Shown here one piece after another: positions 1 to 7,799 of a DNA stretch of 64,000 nt. Source of the stretch: an uncultured Mycobacterium sp. GTDB lineage: Bacteria > Actinomycetota > Actinomycetes > Mycobacteriales > Mycobacteriaceae. Within the stretch, counting starts at the first letter, position 1. The number at the start of each line of letters is the position of its first letter. A program made the position numbers and the translations under genes. The DNA lies in contig FLQS01000067.1 in NCBI GenBank assembly GCA_900078375.1, positions 49,357 to 113,356 on the forward strand, written 5' to 3'. The notes beneath the pieces were generated by a model. It was not told where the DNA came from. It did not search any database and saw only the letters and a list, made by a program, of their open reading frames with translations.

Positions 1-515
1 CCCGCCATGCCGCCGAGTATTGGCGCAACCAGTCCAAGGCCGGCGAAGCGGTCGACGCTCGGGTGATCAACACCACCTCCCCATCGGGCCTGTTCGGCAA
101 TCCCGGCCAGACCAACTACGGGGCGGCCAAGGCCGGAATCGCCGGTTTCACGGTGATCGCAGCCATGGAATTGGGGCGCTACGGTGTCACGGTCAACGCC
201 GTGGCCCCCACTGCCTTGACCCGGCTCACCGACGATCTGCCCGCCGTACACGATCTGGCCCAGACCATCGACCTCACCCCCGAAGGCGTTTCGCCGCTGG
301 TGGTTTGGCTGGCCGGCCCGACAGCGCGTGAGGTGACGGGGCGCGTCTTCGCCGCGATCGGCGGCACCGTCGCCGTGGTAGAGGGCTGGGCTTACGGTCC
401 GCAAGCCCATAGTGACGAACGTTGGACCCAAGAGAAACTGGACGAACTGCTGCCTGGCCTCATCGTGAAGGCGGCGCCGAATGCGGACATGACCGGGCAG
501 CGACCCCCACAATGA
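1..515 (+). CDS. SDR-family oxidoreductase, 3' part only
   Basis: The gene enters from the left edge in frame 3, so its start and its dinucleotide-binding Gly motif are outside the window. What remains shows the classical short-chain dehydrogenase core: strand INTTSPSG, the catalytic Tyr-x-x-x-Lys in NYGAAKAG, and the loop NAVAPTA. A C-terminal extension of about 70 residues follows (VEGWAYGPQAH, then ERWTQEKLDELLPG). An SDR with such an extension next to MaoC hydratases is usual for 3-hydroxyacyl-CoA or hydroxysteroid dehydrogenases of peroxisomal multifunctional-enzyme type, so oxidation of a 3-hydroxyacyl-CoA is a reasonable inference. Its TGA overlaps the ATG of the next gene (ATGA), which places it at the head of, or inside, the operon running to about 3.0 kb. 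Confidence 0.85.
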   Translation, partial: RHAAEYWRNQSKAGEAVDARVINTTSPSGLFGNPGQTNYGAAKAGIAGFTVIAAMELGRYGVTVNAVAPTALTRLTDDLPAVHDLAQTIDLTPEGVSPLVVWLAGPTAREVTGRVFAAIGGTVAVVEGWAYGPQAHSDERWTQEKLDELLPGLIVKAAPNADMTGQRPPQ

Positions 516-961
516 GCGCGGCGACAACCCATCCGGCTCACCAGCTGATTTCCCAGGTGTTGTTCGAGTACGACATGCGGATCGAATGGGGCAAGATCCG
601 CGAGTTCGCCGTCGCGACCGGAGCCGACAACCCCATCTACCTGACGCCGAATGCGCCTGTCCCGCCGACCTTTCTGGCTACCGCCATGCACTGGGAGCCA
701 CAGGATCCGCCGCTGGCCGCCCGGCTGGGCCTCGACATGAGCCGCGTGTTGCAAGGCGGTCAGGAATACCGCTTCATCGGGCCCCTGCCGCGCGCGGGCG
801 AGACGTTGCACGCCGAGACATCCGTCGAGTCGGTAACCGAAAAGCGCAGCAGCCGAGGTGGGCAGATGACTCTCATCGTGGTGCTCACTCGATTTCGGCG
901 GCCCGACGGGACGACGGCAGCCGAAGGGCGCGCCACGGTGATCGAAAGGCAATCGGCGTGA
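512..961 (+). CDS. MaoC-like hydratase, N-terminal (FAS1-dehydratase-like) hotdog protein
   Basis: The product is 149 residues from an ATG that overlaps the stop of the SDR. The sequence reads as a single hotdog fold of the MaoC_dehydrat_N type: an N-terminal strand and helix (IEWGKIREFAVATGADN), a proline-rich loop APVPPTFLAT, the central region VLQGGQEYRFIGPLPRAG and the sheet RGGQMTLIVVLTRF. It lacks the D-x-N-P-x-H active-site motif, which lies in the next gene. In this family a non-catalytic hotdog commonly pairs with a catalytic MaoC subunit to form a heteromeric enoyl-CoA hydratase with an enlarged binding tunnel for bulky substrates. That partnership is inferred from the 4-base overlap with the following gene. 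Confidence 0.8.
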   Translation: MSAATTHPAHQLISQVLFEYDMRIEWGKIREFAVATGADNPIYLTPNAPVPPTFLATAMHWEPQDPPLAARLGLDMSRVLQGGQEYRFIGPLPRAGETLHAETSVESVTEKRSSRGGQMTLIVVLTRFRRPDGTTAAEGRATVIERQSA

Positions 962-1407
962 CTGTACAAACAATCCCCGCCAGCCTCTCGGTCGGTGACA
1001 TTCTCCCCGAGCGGCGTTTCGGACCGCAGACCCGCACCGAAATCGTGCGTTATCAGGGCGCCAGCGGCGATTTCAATCCTATTCATCACGACGATGAATT
1101 CGCCCGTGCGGCAGGCATGTCGGGCGTATTCAGCGTCGGCATGCTGCAGGCCGGCTATCTCGGGACCTATTGCGTCGAATTGTTCGGCGCCGAAAGTGTC
1201 CGATGCCTGTCGGTGCGATTTGCCGAACAGGTATGGCCCGGAGACGAATTGATCTGCCGGGGGACTGTGACGGGTCTCGACAGCGAAGATGACCGACAGA
1301 TCGCCGAGCTCGCATTGACCATCGACCGCGTCGGCGGCGGGACAGCCGTATCCGCTTCGGCCGCGGTGATCGTGACGCCGAACGACAGCGAAAGGATGGG
1401 TCCATGA
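958..1407 (+). CDS. MaoC-type R-specific enoyl-CoA hydratase, catalytic subunit
   Basis: The product is 149 residues. GTG at 958 was chosen because it overlaps the previous TGA (GTGA) and gives the length of a single hotdog. The hydratase-2 motif is present: SGDFNPIHHDDEFA contains Asp-x-Asn-Pro-x-His, the Asp/His pair that adds water to trans-2-enoyl-CoA. Downstream come GVFSVGMLQAGYLG and RFAEQVWPGDEL, the usual conserved segments. With the preceding non-catalytic hotdog it should form a two-gene heteromeric hydratase, and with the upstream SDR it would supply the hydration and oxidation steps of a beta-oxidation cycle. The stop overlaps the ATG of the DUF35 gene, so all are translationally coupled. 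Confidence 0.88.
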   Translation: MTVQTIPASLSVGDILPERRFGPQTRTEIVRYQGASGDFNPIHHDDEFARAAGMSGVFSVGMLQAGYLGTYCVELFGAESVRCLSVRFAEQVWPGDELICRGTVTGLDSEDDRQIAELALTIDRVGGGTAVSASAAVIVTPNDSERMGP

Positions 1408-1817
1408 CGGTCACCGCCCACGCGATTCCGGTCGCGGACTATCTCAGCCTGGGGGAGCGTCCAGCCATCAATGGAGTGCGCTGCTCGCAATGCGATGCGG
1501 TGTATCTGCTGCGGCGCTCGGCGTGTTCACGTTGCGGGGCCGACGCCTTCGGCGGCCGGGAACGTCTGGGCGACAGCGGGGTCGTCATGGCGGCCACCGT
1601 CGTTCATCGAGCGCCTCCGGGCGTACACACACCGTTCGTCAGCGGCGTGGTGGCACTGGATGGGGGTGGCTACGTCCGCAGCAATCTGACCGGTGCGGTC
1701 GACGATCCCGTCGCGACGATCGGGCGGCGGGCGGTGCTGCGCACGCATCCCGTCGCGACCGACAGCCGTGGGGTTCAGGCGATTGGCTACGAATTCGAGG
1801 TGGGCAACCAGTCATGA
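1404..1817 (+). CDS. DUF35 zinc-ribbon/OB-fold CoA-binding protein
   Basis: The product is 137 residues. A zinc ribbon is visible near residues 26-45 (CSQCDAVYLLRRSACSRCG, two Cys-x-x-Cys pairs), followed by an OB-fold beta barrel (GDSGVVMAATVVHRAP, then PFVSGVVALDGG). DUF35 proteins act as obligate partners of SCP2/thiolase-type enzymes: they bind the CoA part of the substrate and complete the active site, as ChsH2 DUF35 does with the Ltp2 aldolase in steroid side-chain degradation. The next gene is exactly such a thiolase, and the two overlap by four bases, so a hetero-complex is a strong inference. A second DUF35/thiolase pair occurs at 8819-10446. Confidence 0.88.
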   Translation: MTVTAHAIPVADYLSLGERPAINGVRCSQCDAVYLLRRSACSRCGADAFGGRERLGDSGVVMAATVVHRAPPGVHTPFVSGVVALDGGGYVRSNLTGAVDDPVATIGRRAVLRTHPVATDSRGVQAIGYEFEVGNQS

Positions 1818-3013
1818 CAGAGGCGATATGGATCATCGGTGCGGCGATGACCAAGTTCGGTCGGTTCCCTGAGTTGGACGTCGTCGATCTGGGCGCTCGA
1901 GCGGCCCGGGCGGCCCTGGCGGACAGCGGTACCGCAATTGGCCAAATGCAGACGGTTGCCGTCGGTAATGTGTTCGAAGGAGTTACCGGAGTAGGGCAAA
2001 GGATCATGCATCAGATCGGACAAACCGGCGCGCCCGTCTACAACGTCTCCAATGCCTGTGCCACCGGTGCAACGGCATTGCGTACGGCGCTGTTGTCCCT
2101 GCGCGCCGGCGAGGCCGATCTCGCGCTGGCGATCGGGTGTGAACAACTCGGCAAGCGGGGTCTGCTCTCCGCCGGAGAGGAGCCCCGCGGCCCAGAATTC
2201 AGTCCGCGCGGGCGCGACGGGGCGGTGGTGGACGGCGAAGGGGTGCTGGGCAGCTCGCTCATGACCTCCGTATTCGCCGAAGCCGGCGTGGCCTACCTGG
2301 CGCGCACCCCCGACGCTTCGGTCGACCATTTCTTCAAGGTCGCCCAGAAGAACCACTTGAACTCGACACTCAATCCGTTGGCGCAGTACCGCAAGGAGTT
2401 CAGCCGCGAACAGATCGCCACCGGCGACATGATCGCGTACCCCAATACCGCGCTGATGTGTTCACCGACCGGTGACGGCGCGGCGGCGGTCGTGCTGGCC
2501 AGCGACTCGGCGTTGGCCACGCTCGATCCCGACGTCCGGCGGCGGGCCGTCAAGGTCAGTGCATCGGTGCTGGTCAGCGATCCCTGGGTGGAGCAGGCGG
2601 AGGCGATGTGGGACGTCGATACGGTGACCGCCAACGCCGCACGGCAGGCCTACGAGATCGCCGGGTGGGGGCCGGCGGATCTGGACATGGTCGAGCTGCA
2701 CGACTGCTTCGCCACGGCGGAGTTGATCCACTATGAGAATCTCGGGCTGTGTCAGCGCGGCGGGGCCGCCGACTTCCTGGACTCCGGCGCCCCATGGCGC
2801 GGCGGTCGAACGCCGGTCAACATCTCTGGGGGACTGCTGTCCAAGGGGCATCCGCTGGGCGCCACCGGCATCGCCGGGGTCTTCGAGGTCGTCACGCATC
2901 TGCGCGGCGAGGCCGGAGACCGGCAGATCGAGGGCGCGCGGGTCGGGTTGGCCCATGTCCTGGGCCTGGGCAGCGCCTGTGCGGTGCACGTTTTGGAGCG
3001 GAGGGCGGCATGA
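1814..3013 (+). CDS. Thiolase / lipid-transfer (SCP2-type) protein with nucleophilic Cys
   Basis: The product is 399 residues, normal for SCP2-type thiolases, with an ATG overlapping the DUF35 stop. The N-terminal nucleophile loop is intact: NVSNACATGATAL puts the cysteine at residue 82. The C-terminal half carries VELHDCFATAEL (the His-Asp-Cys motif of SCP2 thiolases) and NISGGLLSKGHPLGATG, the usual GHPxGATG loop. Both halves of the thiolase active site are therefore present, consistent with CoA-dependent cleavage of a 3-ketoacyl-CoA. Together with the hydratases and SDR upstream it would complete one beta-oxidation round. The substrate cannot be read from sequence. The adjacent DUF35 protein suggests a bulky CoA ester such as a steroid or terpenoid side chain. 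Confidence 0.88.
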   Translation: MTEAIWIIGAAMTKFGRFPELDVVDLGARAARAALADSGTAIGQMQTVAVGNVFEGVTGVGQRIMHQIGQTGAPVYNVSNACATGATALRTALLSLRAGEADLALAIGCEQLGKRGLLSAGEEPRGPEFSPRGRDGAVVDGEGVLGSSLMTSVFAEAGVAYLARTPDASVDHFFKVAQKNHLNSTLNPLAQYRKEFSREQIATGDMIAYPNTALMCSPTGDGAAAVVLASDSALATLDPDVRRRAVKVSASVLVSDPWVEQAEAMWDVDTVTANAARQAYEIAGWGPADLDMVELHDCFATAELIHYENLGLCQRGGAADFLDSGAPWRGGRTPVNISGGLLSKGHPLGATGIAGVFEVVTHLRGEAGDRQIEGARVGLAHVLGLGSACAVHVLERRAA

Positions 3014-3079
3014 GGGTCGGGCGTCCCCACCGCGGGCCGTCGCAGCTGACTGACAACGTTAACCACTAAGGAGAAGACG

Positions 3080-4234
3080 ATGCCTCTGCAGGACGACATG
3101 CAGTTGATCTCCGTCGATGACCATCTCATCGAGCACCCGCGGGTATGGGCCGATCGGCTGCCGAAGAAGTACCAGGATCTCGGCCCGCGTATCGTCGAGG
3201 CGCCACGCGCCAAGGGTGGTCCGCCCAGCCAGGTTTGGGAGTACCAGGGCAAGACCTACCCCCAGATCGGGCTCAACGCTGTCGCGGGCAAAAAGCCCGA
3301 GGAATTCGGTATCGATCCCTCGCGCTTCGACGAGATGTTGCCCGGGTGCTACGACCCGGTTCAACGACTGGCCGATATGGATCTCGACGGCGTCGAGGCC
3401 GCGCTGTGCTTCCCTTCGTTCCCCCGGTTCGCCGGTACCGTTTTCCTCGAGGGCGACGACCGTGACGTGGCGCTGGCCAGCGTGAAGGCTTTCAACGATT
3501 TCATCCTCGACGAATGGTGCGCGGCCGCACCCGACCGCTACATTCCGCTGGTCATCCTGCCACTGTGGGACGTCGAGGAGTGCGTCGCCGAGGTCCACCG
3601 CACCGTGCCCAAGGGCGCCAGAACGCTCGGCTTCCCGGAGAACCCCGTTCCGCTCGGGCTGCCGTCCTTCCACACCGACCACTGGGATCCGCTGTTCAGC
3701 GTCGCCGAGGAGTACGCCCTGCCGTTGTCGCTGCACTTTGGGACCTCCGGGGTGTCGCCGAAGCCGTCCCTGGATGGGCCGATGGCGATCAGCATCACGC
3801 TGTTCGGCTGCAACTCGATGTATTCGCTTGCCGACCTGTTGTTCTCCCCGGTCTTCCATCGCCACCCCACGTTGAAGATCGCCCTGTCCGAGGGCGGCAT
3901 CGGCTGGGTGCCTTACATCCTGGAACGTGCCGACTATGTCTGGGAGCGACATCGCTTCTACCAGAACGTGAATCAGGAGCACCGGCCCTCGGAGCTGTAC
4001 TTCGAGCACATCTATTCCTGCTTCATCGAAGATCGCCACGGTCTGGCAAACCGCGCCGCGGTCGGTGTCGACAACATCTTGTGGGAATGCGACTACCCAC
4101 ACTCGGACTCGAACTGGCCGAACAGCCGCAAAATCGCCCAGGAGTTGTTCCGCAACGTGCCCGACGAGGACGTCCACAAGATGGTCGAACTCAACGCTCG
4201 CAAGCTGTTTCACTTTCCCCGCGTCGAGAAGTGA
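3080..4234 (+). CDS. Amidohydrolase-2 family metal-dependent hydrolase/decarboxylase
   Basis: The product is 384 residues behind a good ribosome site (AAGGAGAA about 5 bases before ATG). It belongs to the amidohydrolase_2 group (ACMSD, LigW, 2,3-DHBD-like TIM barrels). Visible markers are ISVDDHLIEHP (strand-1 metal motif, D-x-H-like), LSLHFGTSG (barrel His), LSEGGIGWVPYILERAD and ILWECDYPHSDSNWP, the C-terminal strand with the conserved Asp. Members hydrolyse C-C or C-N bonds or decarboxylate aromatic acids, and similar proteins are frequent in mycobacterial steroid and aromatic gene clusters. A 66-base gap separates it from the thiolase, so it may have its own promoter. The stop overlaps the GTG of the next small gene. 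Confidence 0.85.
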   Translation: MPLQDDMQLISVDDHLIEHPRVWADRLPKKYQDLGPRIVEAPRAKGGPPSQVWEYQGKTYPQIGLNAVAGKKPEEFGIDPSRFDEMLPGCYDPVQRLADMDLDGVEAALCFPSFPRFAGTVFLEGDDRDVALASVKAFNDFILDEWCAAAPDRYIPLVILPLWDVEECVAEVHRTVPKGARTLGFPENPVPLGLPSFHTDHWDPLFSVAEEYALPLSLHFGTSGVSPKPSLDGPMAISITLFGCNSMYSLADLLFSPVFHRHPTLKIALSEGGIGWVPYILERADYVWERHRFYQNVNQEHRPSELYFEHIYSCFIEDRHGLANRAAVGVDNILWECDYPHSDSNWPNSRKIAQELFRNVPDEDVHKMVELNARKLFHFPRVEK

Positions 4235-4485
4235 CCCATCAACCGGTCGAACCGGTCCCGCCGGAGGCGATGCTCGGTGAGTCGGACTGGGACGACGAGG
4301 ACCTGCTGACGATCACCGAGGCCACCACGCGGCTCGATGATGAGATCGCGCTCGCCCGAAAGAGAATCGCAGAAGCCGAGCAAGGCGGAATCGGCTCGAC
4401 GTTGGCCGCTGACCGCAAACGGCTCGAACAGCTGATCCGCGCCAACGAGCGCATCAAGGCAGCGCAGGTCAATGCCCCTCGCTGA
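4231..4485 (+). CDS. Small acidic helical protein of unknown function
   Basis: The product is 84 residues from GTG 4231, which overlaps the amidohydrolase TGA. It is acidic in the first half (GESDWDDEDLLTITEA) and then forms one long predicted helix with alternating charge (DEIALARKRIAEAEQ, LAADRKRLEQLIRANERI), likely a coiled coil. There are no cysteines, signal peptide or membrane segment. It also overlaps the start of the HAD gene by 14 bases. Being locked between two enzyme genes by overlapping codons suggests a subunit or assembly factor for one of them. No family is recognised. Confidence 0.65.
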   Translation: MTHQPVEPVPPEAMLGESDWDDEDLLTITEATTRLDDEIALARKRIAEAEQGGIGSTLAADRKRLEQLIRANERIKAAQVNAPR

Positions 4486-5125
4486 CATCGATGGCGTCGT
4501 GTTCGACATGGGTGGTGTGCTGACCGTCGACCCCTATGCCGCACTACGTGACTACGCGGTGACTCTGCAGATTCCCGAGGACACCCTCGTCGGCCATGTG
4601 CGCGGTTCTCGGTTCGCCGAGGTGGAGACCGGCGCATTGTCGATGCGTGACTTTCTCAAATTCGCCTGCCGCGGTGTCGAGGGCCGATTCGGTGTTCGGG
4701 TCGATATTCGCCTGCTCGCCGAGGCCTTGGCGGCAGGTCAGCAGGTCCGGCCCGAGATGGTGGAGTTGATCGGCGAACTGGTGTCCAACGGCGTGAAGGT
4801 GGGCCTGCTGACCAACAATGCCAAGGAAGCGCGCGCCTGGTGGGCCAGCGGAGTGTTGCCTCTGGAGTTCTTCACCGCGGTGGTTGACTCCTCCGATGTG
4901 GGCGTGCGCAAGCCAGATCCGCGCATCTTCGTGATCACCGCTGATCGGCTCGGGTGCCCGCCGGAGCGGGTGATGTTTTTCGACGACACTCCGGAGAACG
5001 TCGCTGGGGCGCAAGCGGTCGGGATGATCGCCGAGTTGTTCACCGACCCCGAGTCGTGCCGCCGGACGTGCACCGGCCTGGGCCTGATCGAGAGCTCCGG
5101 CGCCACTGGACAGCAAAAGAGCTAA
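4472..5125 (+). CDS. HAD-superfamily hydrolase (DxG variant)
   Basis: The product is 217 residues, typical of HAD subfamily IA. Motif I is VVFDMGGVLT (Asp12), motif II is GLLTNNAKEA, the motif III lysine lies in VRKPDPRIF, and motif IV is VMFFDDTPENV. The second acid of motif I, normally Asp two residues after the nucleophile, is Gly14 here, as in ACAD10-like and some epoxide-hydrolase-N-like HADs. These proteins may have a modified acid/base step or non-phosphatase chemistry. It ends only about 40 bases before the first SDR/phospho-histidine fusion, which has its own promoter signature. A role in removing phosphate from an intermediate of that neighbouring system is possible but is only inferred from position. 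Confidence 0.85.
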   Translation: MPLADIDGVVFDMGGVLTVDPYAALRDYAVTLQIPEDTLVGHVRGSRFAEVETGALSMRDFLKFACRGVEGRFGVRVDIRLLAEALAAGQQVRPEMVELIGELVSNGVKVGLLTNNAKEARAWWASGVLPLEFFTAVVDSSDVGVRKPDPRIFVITADRLGCPPERVMFFDDTPENVAGAQAVGMIAELFTDPESCRRTCTGLGLIESSGATGQQKS

Positions 5126-5137
5126 CCAGGTTATAGT
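5107..5137 (+). promoter_or_regulatory. Putative promoter with TAACC-A-GGTTA dyad upstream of first fusion gene
   Basis: A TGGACA (-35-like, 5107-5112) is followed after 19 bases by TATAGT (5132-5137), a good -10. Between them, and touching the -10, is a perfect 11-base dyad TAACC-A-GGTTA (5123-5133), a plausible repressor site. The dyad also includes the TAA stop of the HAD gene. A GTG at 5136 lies inside the -10, which argues against it as the start of the next gene. Confidence 0.45.
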
Positions 5138-5168
5138 GAACAAGACACCTTCTGACAGTAAGGGTGAC

Positions 5169-7799
5169 ATGGCGGGACGGGTATTGGTCACCGGCGGCAC
5201 CGGCGCCGCCGGCGGTGCGACGGTGAAGTGGCTGCAAAGGATGGGCGCCGACGTCGTCGTGCTGGCCCGGCGTGAGCCTGCGATCCGAGTGCCCGGTGTC
5301 ACCTATGTCGCCGCCGACATCCAGGATGCCGAGGCCGTTTCGCGCGCGGTCGCCGGCTGCGATTCCGTCGTACACTTCGCCTGGACCATGTCGGCGATGC
5401 AGAGTGCCGAATTGGCCGAGGGTATCGACATCGGCGGGACGACAAACCTGCTGCGCGCGATGGCCGATCACGACTGCCGCCGGATGGTCTTCGCATCTTC
5501 GATCACCGTCTACGGCGGGCATCCTGACCACCCACAGCCGTTCACCGAGGCTGAGGAACCACGACCGGCGGCGTCTTTTCACTACGAACGCAATAAGGTT
5601 CGTGCCGAGAGCATGATCGCCGAGTCCGGACTCGAGGCTGTCAACGTGCGGCCCACGGTGATCGTCGGGCGATCGGCGTGGAGTGCGCCGGCGAACATTT
5701 TCCGCCAGCCGGTCGTCGTCACGCCCGGCCGCGGCGCCCGAATGCAATTGGTCCACGTCGACGACGTCGGCCGGTTCTGCGCGCAGGCAGCACTGGGCGG
5801 CCCCACGGGAATCGTCAACCTCAATGCCGATGACGCGCTGACGTTCTCGGAGATGGCCGCCATCATCGGCCGGCCGGTCGTGAATTCCGGGGTTCGGTTC
5901 TCCCGGCTGCTGGCCGATGTGATCGGCAAAGCTGACAACTTTGAATCGGTACCTGACCTGATCGAGTTGTTCATGCACTACCCGCTGGGTGATACCCGGC
6001 GGCTGCGCGAGGAGTTCGGCTTCACGTGCGCCTACAGCTCTGCCGATGCGGTCGCCGACATGACCGGAACGTCCTCGCGAGTGTGGACGGTCGGCTCGCG
6101 GTCGATACGAAAGCCCGTCCGGCTCGCCATGCCCGATGTCTACCCGCGTGACACGGCGGGGCCGGACGGCCACGCGGCGCAGATCGTGCCACCCGAGTAC
6201 ACCGGCGAATTCGACAACGGCACAGCCGATCCGGCGTTCCCGGAATGGACCGCGGCCAATCTGTCGGAGGCCTTTCCCGGTCCGATGACCCCATTCTCGA
6301 TCGGCCTGGCGATGCGAATCATGTTCAGCGGCGCCAACATGGTCAACCAGTTGTTCAGCCTGGATGCCGATCTCGCTGATCAGGTCAACACCAAGCAGGT
6401 GGCGTCGATCGGTCATCGGCTCTACAACAACATGTCGATCATGAAGCGGCTCGCCGAGGCCATCCCGGGCCAGACCGCGGAGAGCTTCGAGCAGCAGATG
6501 AACGGCACGCCCCTGCCCGAGGGCTACCGTCCACCGAAGATGACGCGGGCCGAAGCGCGTACCGCCGCCGCGACCGCCTGGCGCGGCGCTCCGCAGATCG
6601 TCGGGCTCGGCGCCGAGGTGGTGGCATTGGAGCGTTGCGCCCAACGTTTGGTTGCCCGGCGTCCGAATCTGGCGGCCCTGTCCGATGAAGCGTTGCACGC
6701 GCGCCTGGAACTGCTCGCCGATATGGTGGTGCGGGCCTGGGACGTCAACTGCATGAACACGTTTCTGGTCAGCCCGCCGATCGCGATCATCGCGCGCCGC
6801 TACGGCGAAGACGTAGCGATGAACGTGCGGGCGGGCACGCAGAATCTGCGCAGCGCGGACCTGCTGACCGGTGTTCGCGAACTCGGGGCCCTGGTCGCCG
6901 CCGACGATAAGCTGCGGCGGCTGATCGTCGACAGTCCGCGGGACGTTGTGCTGGCTAAATTGCGCAGCGAGGCAACAGATTTCGCGGCGAAGTTCGATCG
7001 ACTGATCGCCGACTGTGGACATCGTGGGCCCGGCGAGACCGAGTTGAGCAACCCGATGTATGCCGATGCGCCGGAGCTGCTGCTGCGCGCGGTGATGGGG
7101 AGTATGCACGTGCCCAGCGCGTCGGCGGCTCGACCGCTGAAGAGCCGACTCGGGCGAGCGTTGCTCAAGGTCGCCGTCACGTTCATCGAGCGCCGCGAAC
7201 GCGGGCGCGACGCCAGTATGCGCATCACGCACGAGTTGCGGCTGACTGTGCGGGAGTGGGGACGCCGGCTGGCCGAACGGGGCGTGCTGACATCGGCTGA
7301 TGACGTCCACTATCTCGCCACGGACGAAATCTACTTCCCCCCAGCCGGTGCCAAGGGCCTGGTGATCCGCCGCCGCGCGGAGCGGTCTCGGCTAGCCGCG
7401 TTGGACTTCCCTGTGCACTTCCGCCAGCCATGGACACCCGGCGGGAGCGACGCACTCAGCGTGGAGGAGTTGGTCACCGGTCAGGCCGTGTCCCCAGGTA
7501 AGGCACAAGGGCGCGTGCGCATCATGTCGCATCCCGACGATGATTTCGAACCGGGCGATGTGTTGGTCGCCAACGTCACCGACACCGGCTGGACGCCCTT
7601 CTTCGGATGTGCGGCCGCGATCGTGACCAACATCGGCGGCCCGATGTCACACGCCGCCATCGTGGCCCGTGAATTCGGCATTCCTGCGGTGGTGAATGCC
7701 GTGACGGCCACGCTGCGGCTCAAGGACGGCCAACTCGTCGAGGTGGACGGCACGGCGGGCACCGTCCGCATCCTCGACGAAGCAACAGCGGTGCTGTAG
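5169..7799 (+). CDS. SDR/epimerase - PEP-synthase-like - phospho-His domain fusion (copy A)
   Basis: The product is 876 residues. ATG 5169 is preferred over GTG 5136 because it aligns with copies B and C and has an AAGGG box just upstream. Residues ~1-330 form an atypical SDR/epimerase: LVTGGTGAAGGATV (Rossmann GxxGxxG), FASSITVYGG, and the catalytic Y-x-x-x-K in HYERNKVRAE. Residues ~340-770 resemble the helical substrate-binding middle region of PEP synthase and rifampin phosphotransferases (WTAANLSEAFPGPMTP, GHRGPGETELSNP, ADDVHYLATDE). Residues ~775-876 are the swivelling PEP-utiliser His domain with GGPMSHAAIVAREFGIPAV, His828. No ATP-grasp domain is present, so the phosphoryl donor, if any, is unknown. 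It abuts the AttH-like gene with no gap. Confidence 0.85.
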   Translation: MAGRVLVTGGTGAAGGATVKWLQRMGADVVVLARREPAIRVPGVTYVAADIQDAEAVSRAVAGCDSVVHFAWTMSAMQSAELAEGIDIGGTTNLLRAMADHDCRRMVFASSITVYGGHPDHPQPFTEAEEPRPAASFHYERNKVRAESMIAESGLEAVNVRPTVIVGRSAWSAPANIFRQPVVVTPGRGARMQLVHVDDVGRFCAQAALGGPTGIVNLNADDALTFSEMAAIIGRPVVNSGVRFSRLLADVIGKADNFESVPDLIELFMHYPLGDTRRLREEFGFTCAYSSADAVADMTGTSSRVWTVGSRSIRKPVRLAMPDVYPRDTAGPDGHAAQIVPPEYTGEFDNGTADPAFPEWTAANLSEAFPGPMTPFSIGLAMRIMFSGANMVNQLFSLDADLADQVNTKQVASIGHRLYNNMSIMKRLAEAIPGQTAESFEQQMNGTPLPEGYRPPKMTRAEARTAAATAWRGAPQIVGLGAEVVALERCAQRLVARRPNLAALSDEALHARLELLADMVVRAWDVNCMNTFLVSPPIAIIARRYGEDVAMNVRAGTQNLRSADLLTGVRELGALVAADDKLRRLIVDSPRDVVLAKLRSEATDFAAKFDRLIADCGHRGPGETELSNPMYADAPELLLRAVMGSMHVPSASAARPLKSRLGRALLKVAVTFIERRERGRDASMRITHELRLTVREWGRRLAERGVLTSADDVHYLATDEIYFPPAGAKGLVIRRRAERSRLAALDFPVHFRQPWTPGGSDALSVEELVTGQAVSPGKAQGRVRIMSHPDDDFEPGDVLVANVTDTGWTPFFGCAAAIVTNIGGPMSHAAIVAREFGIPAVVNAVTATLRLKDGQLVEVDGTAGTVRILDEATAVL

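Noticed and set aside
3059..4213. 384-codon minus-strand frame opposite the amidohydrolase
   Set aside because: No motif, no ribosome site, and the opposing frame is a clear amidohydrolase.
5136..5138. GTG at 5136 as start of fusion copy A
   Set aside because: It lies inside the likely -10 (TATAGT), and copies B and C start at the Rossmann strand, matching ATG 5169.
5040..7310. A 756-codon open frame on the minus strand opposite fusion copy A
   Set aside because: Low-complexity Arg/Gly/His-rich translation with no family motif; it is the reverse-frame shadow of the fusion gene in high-GC DNA.
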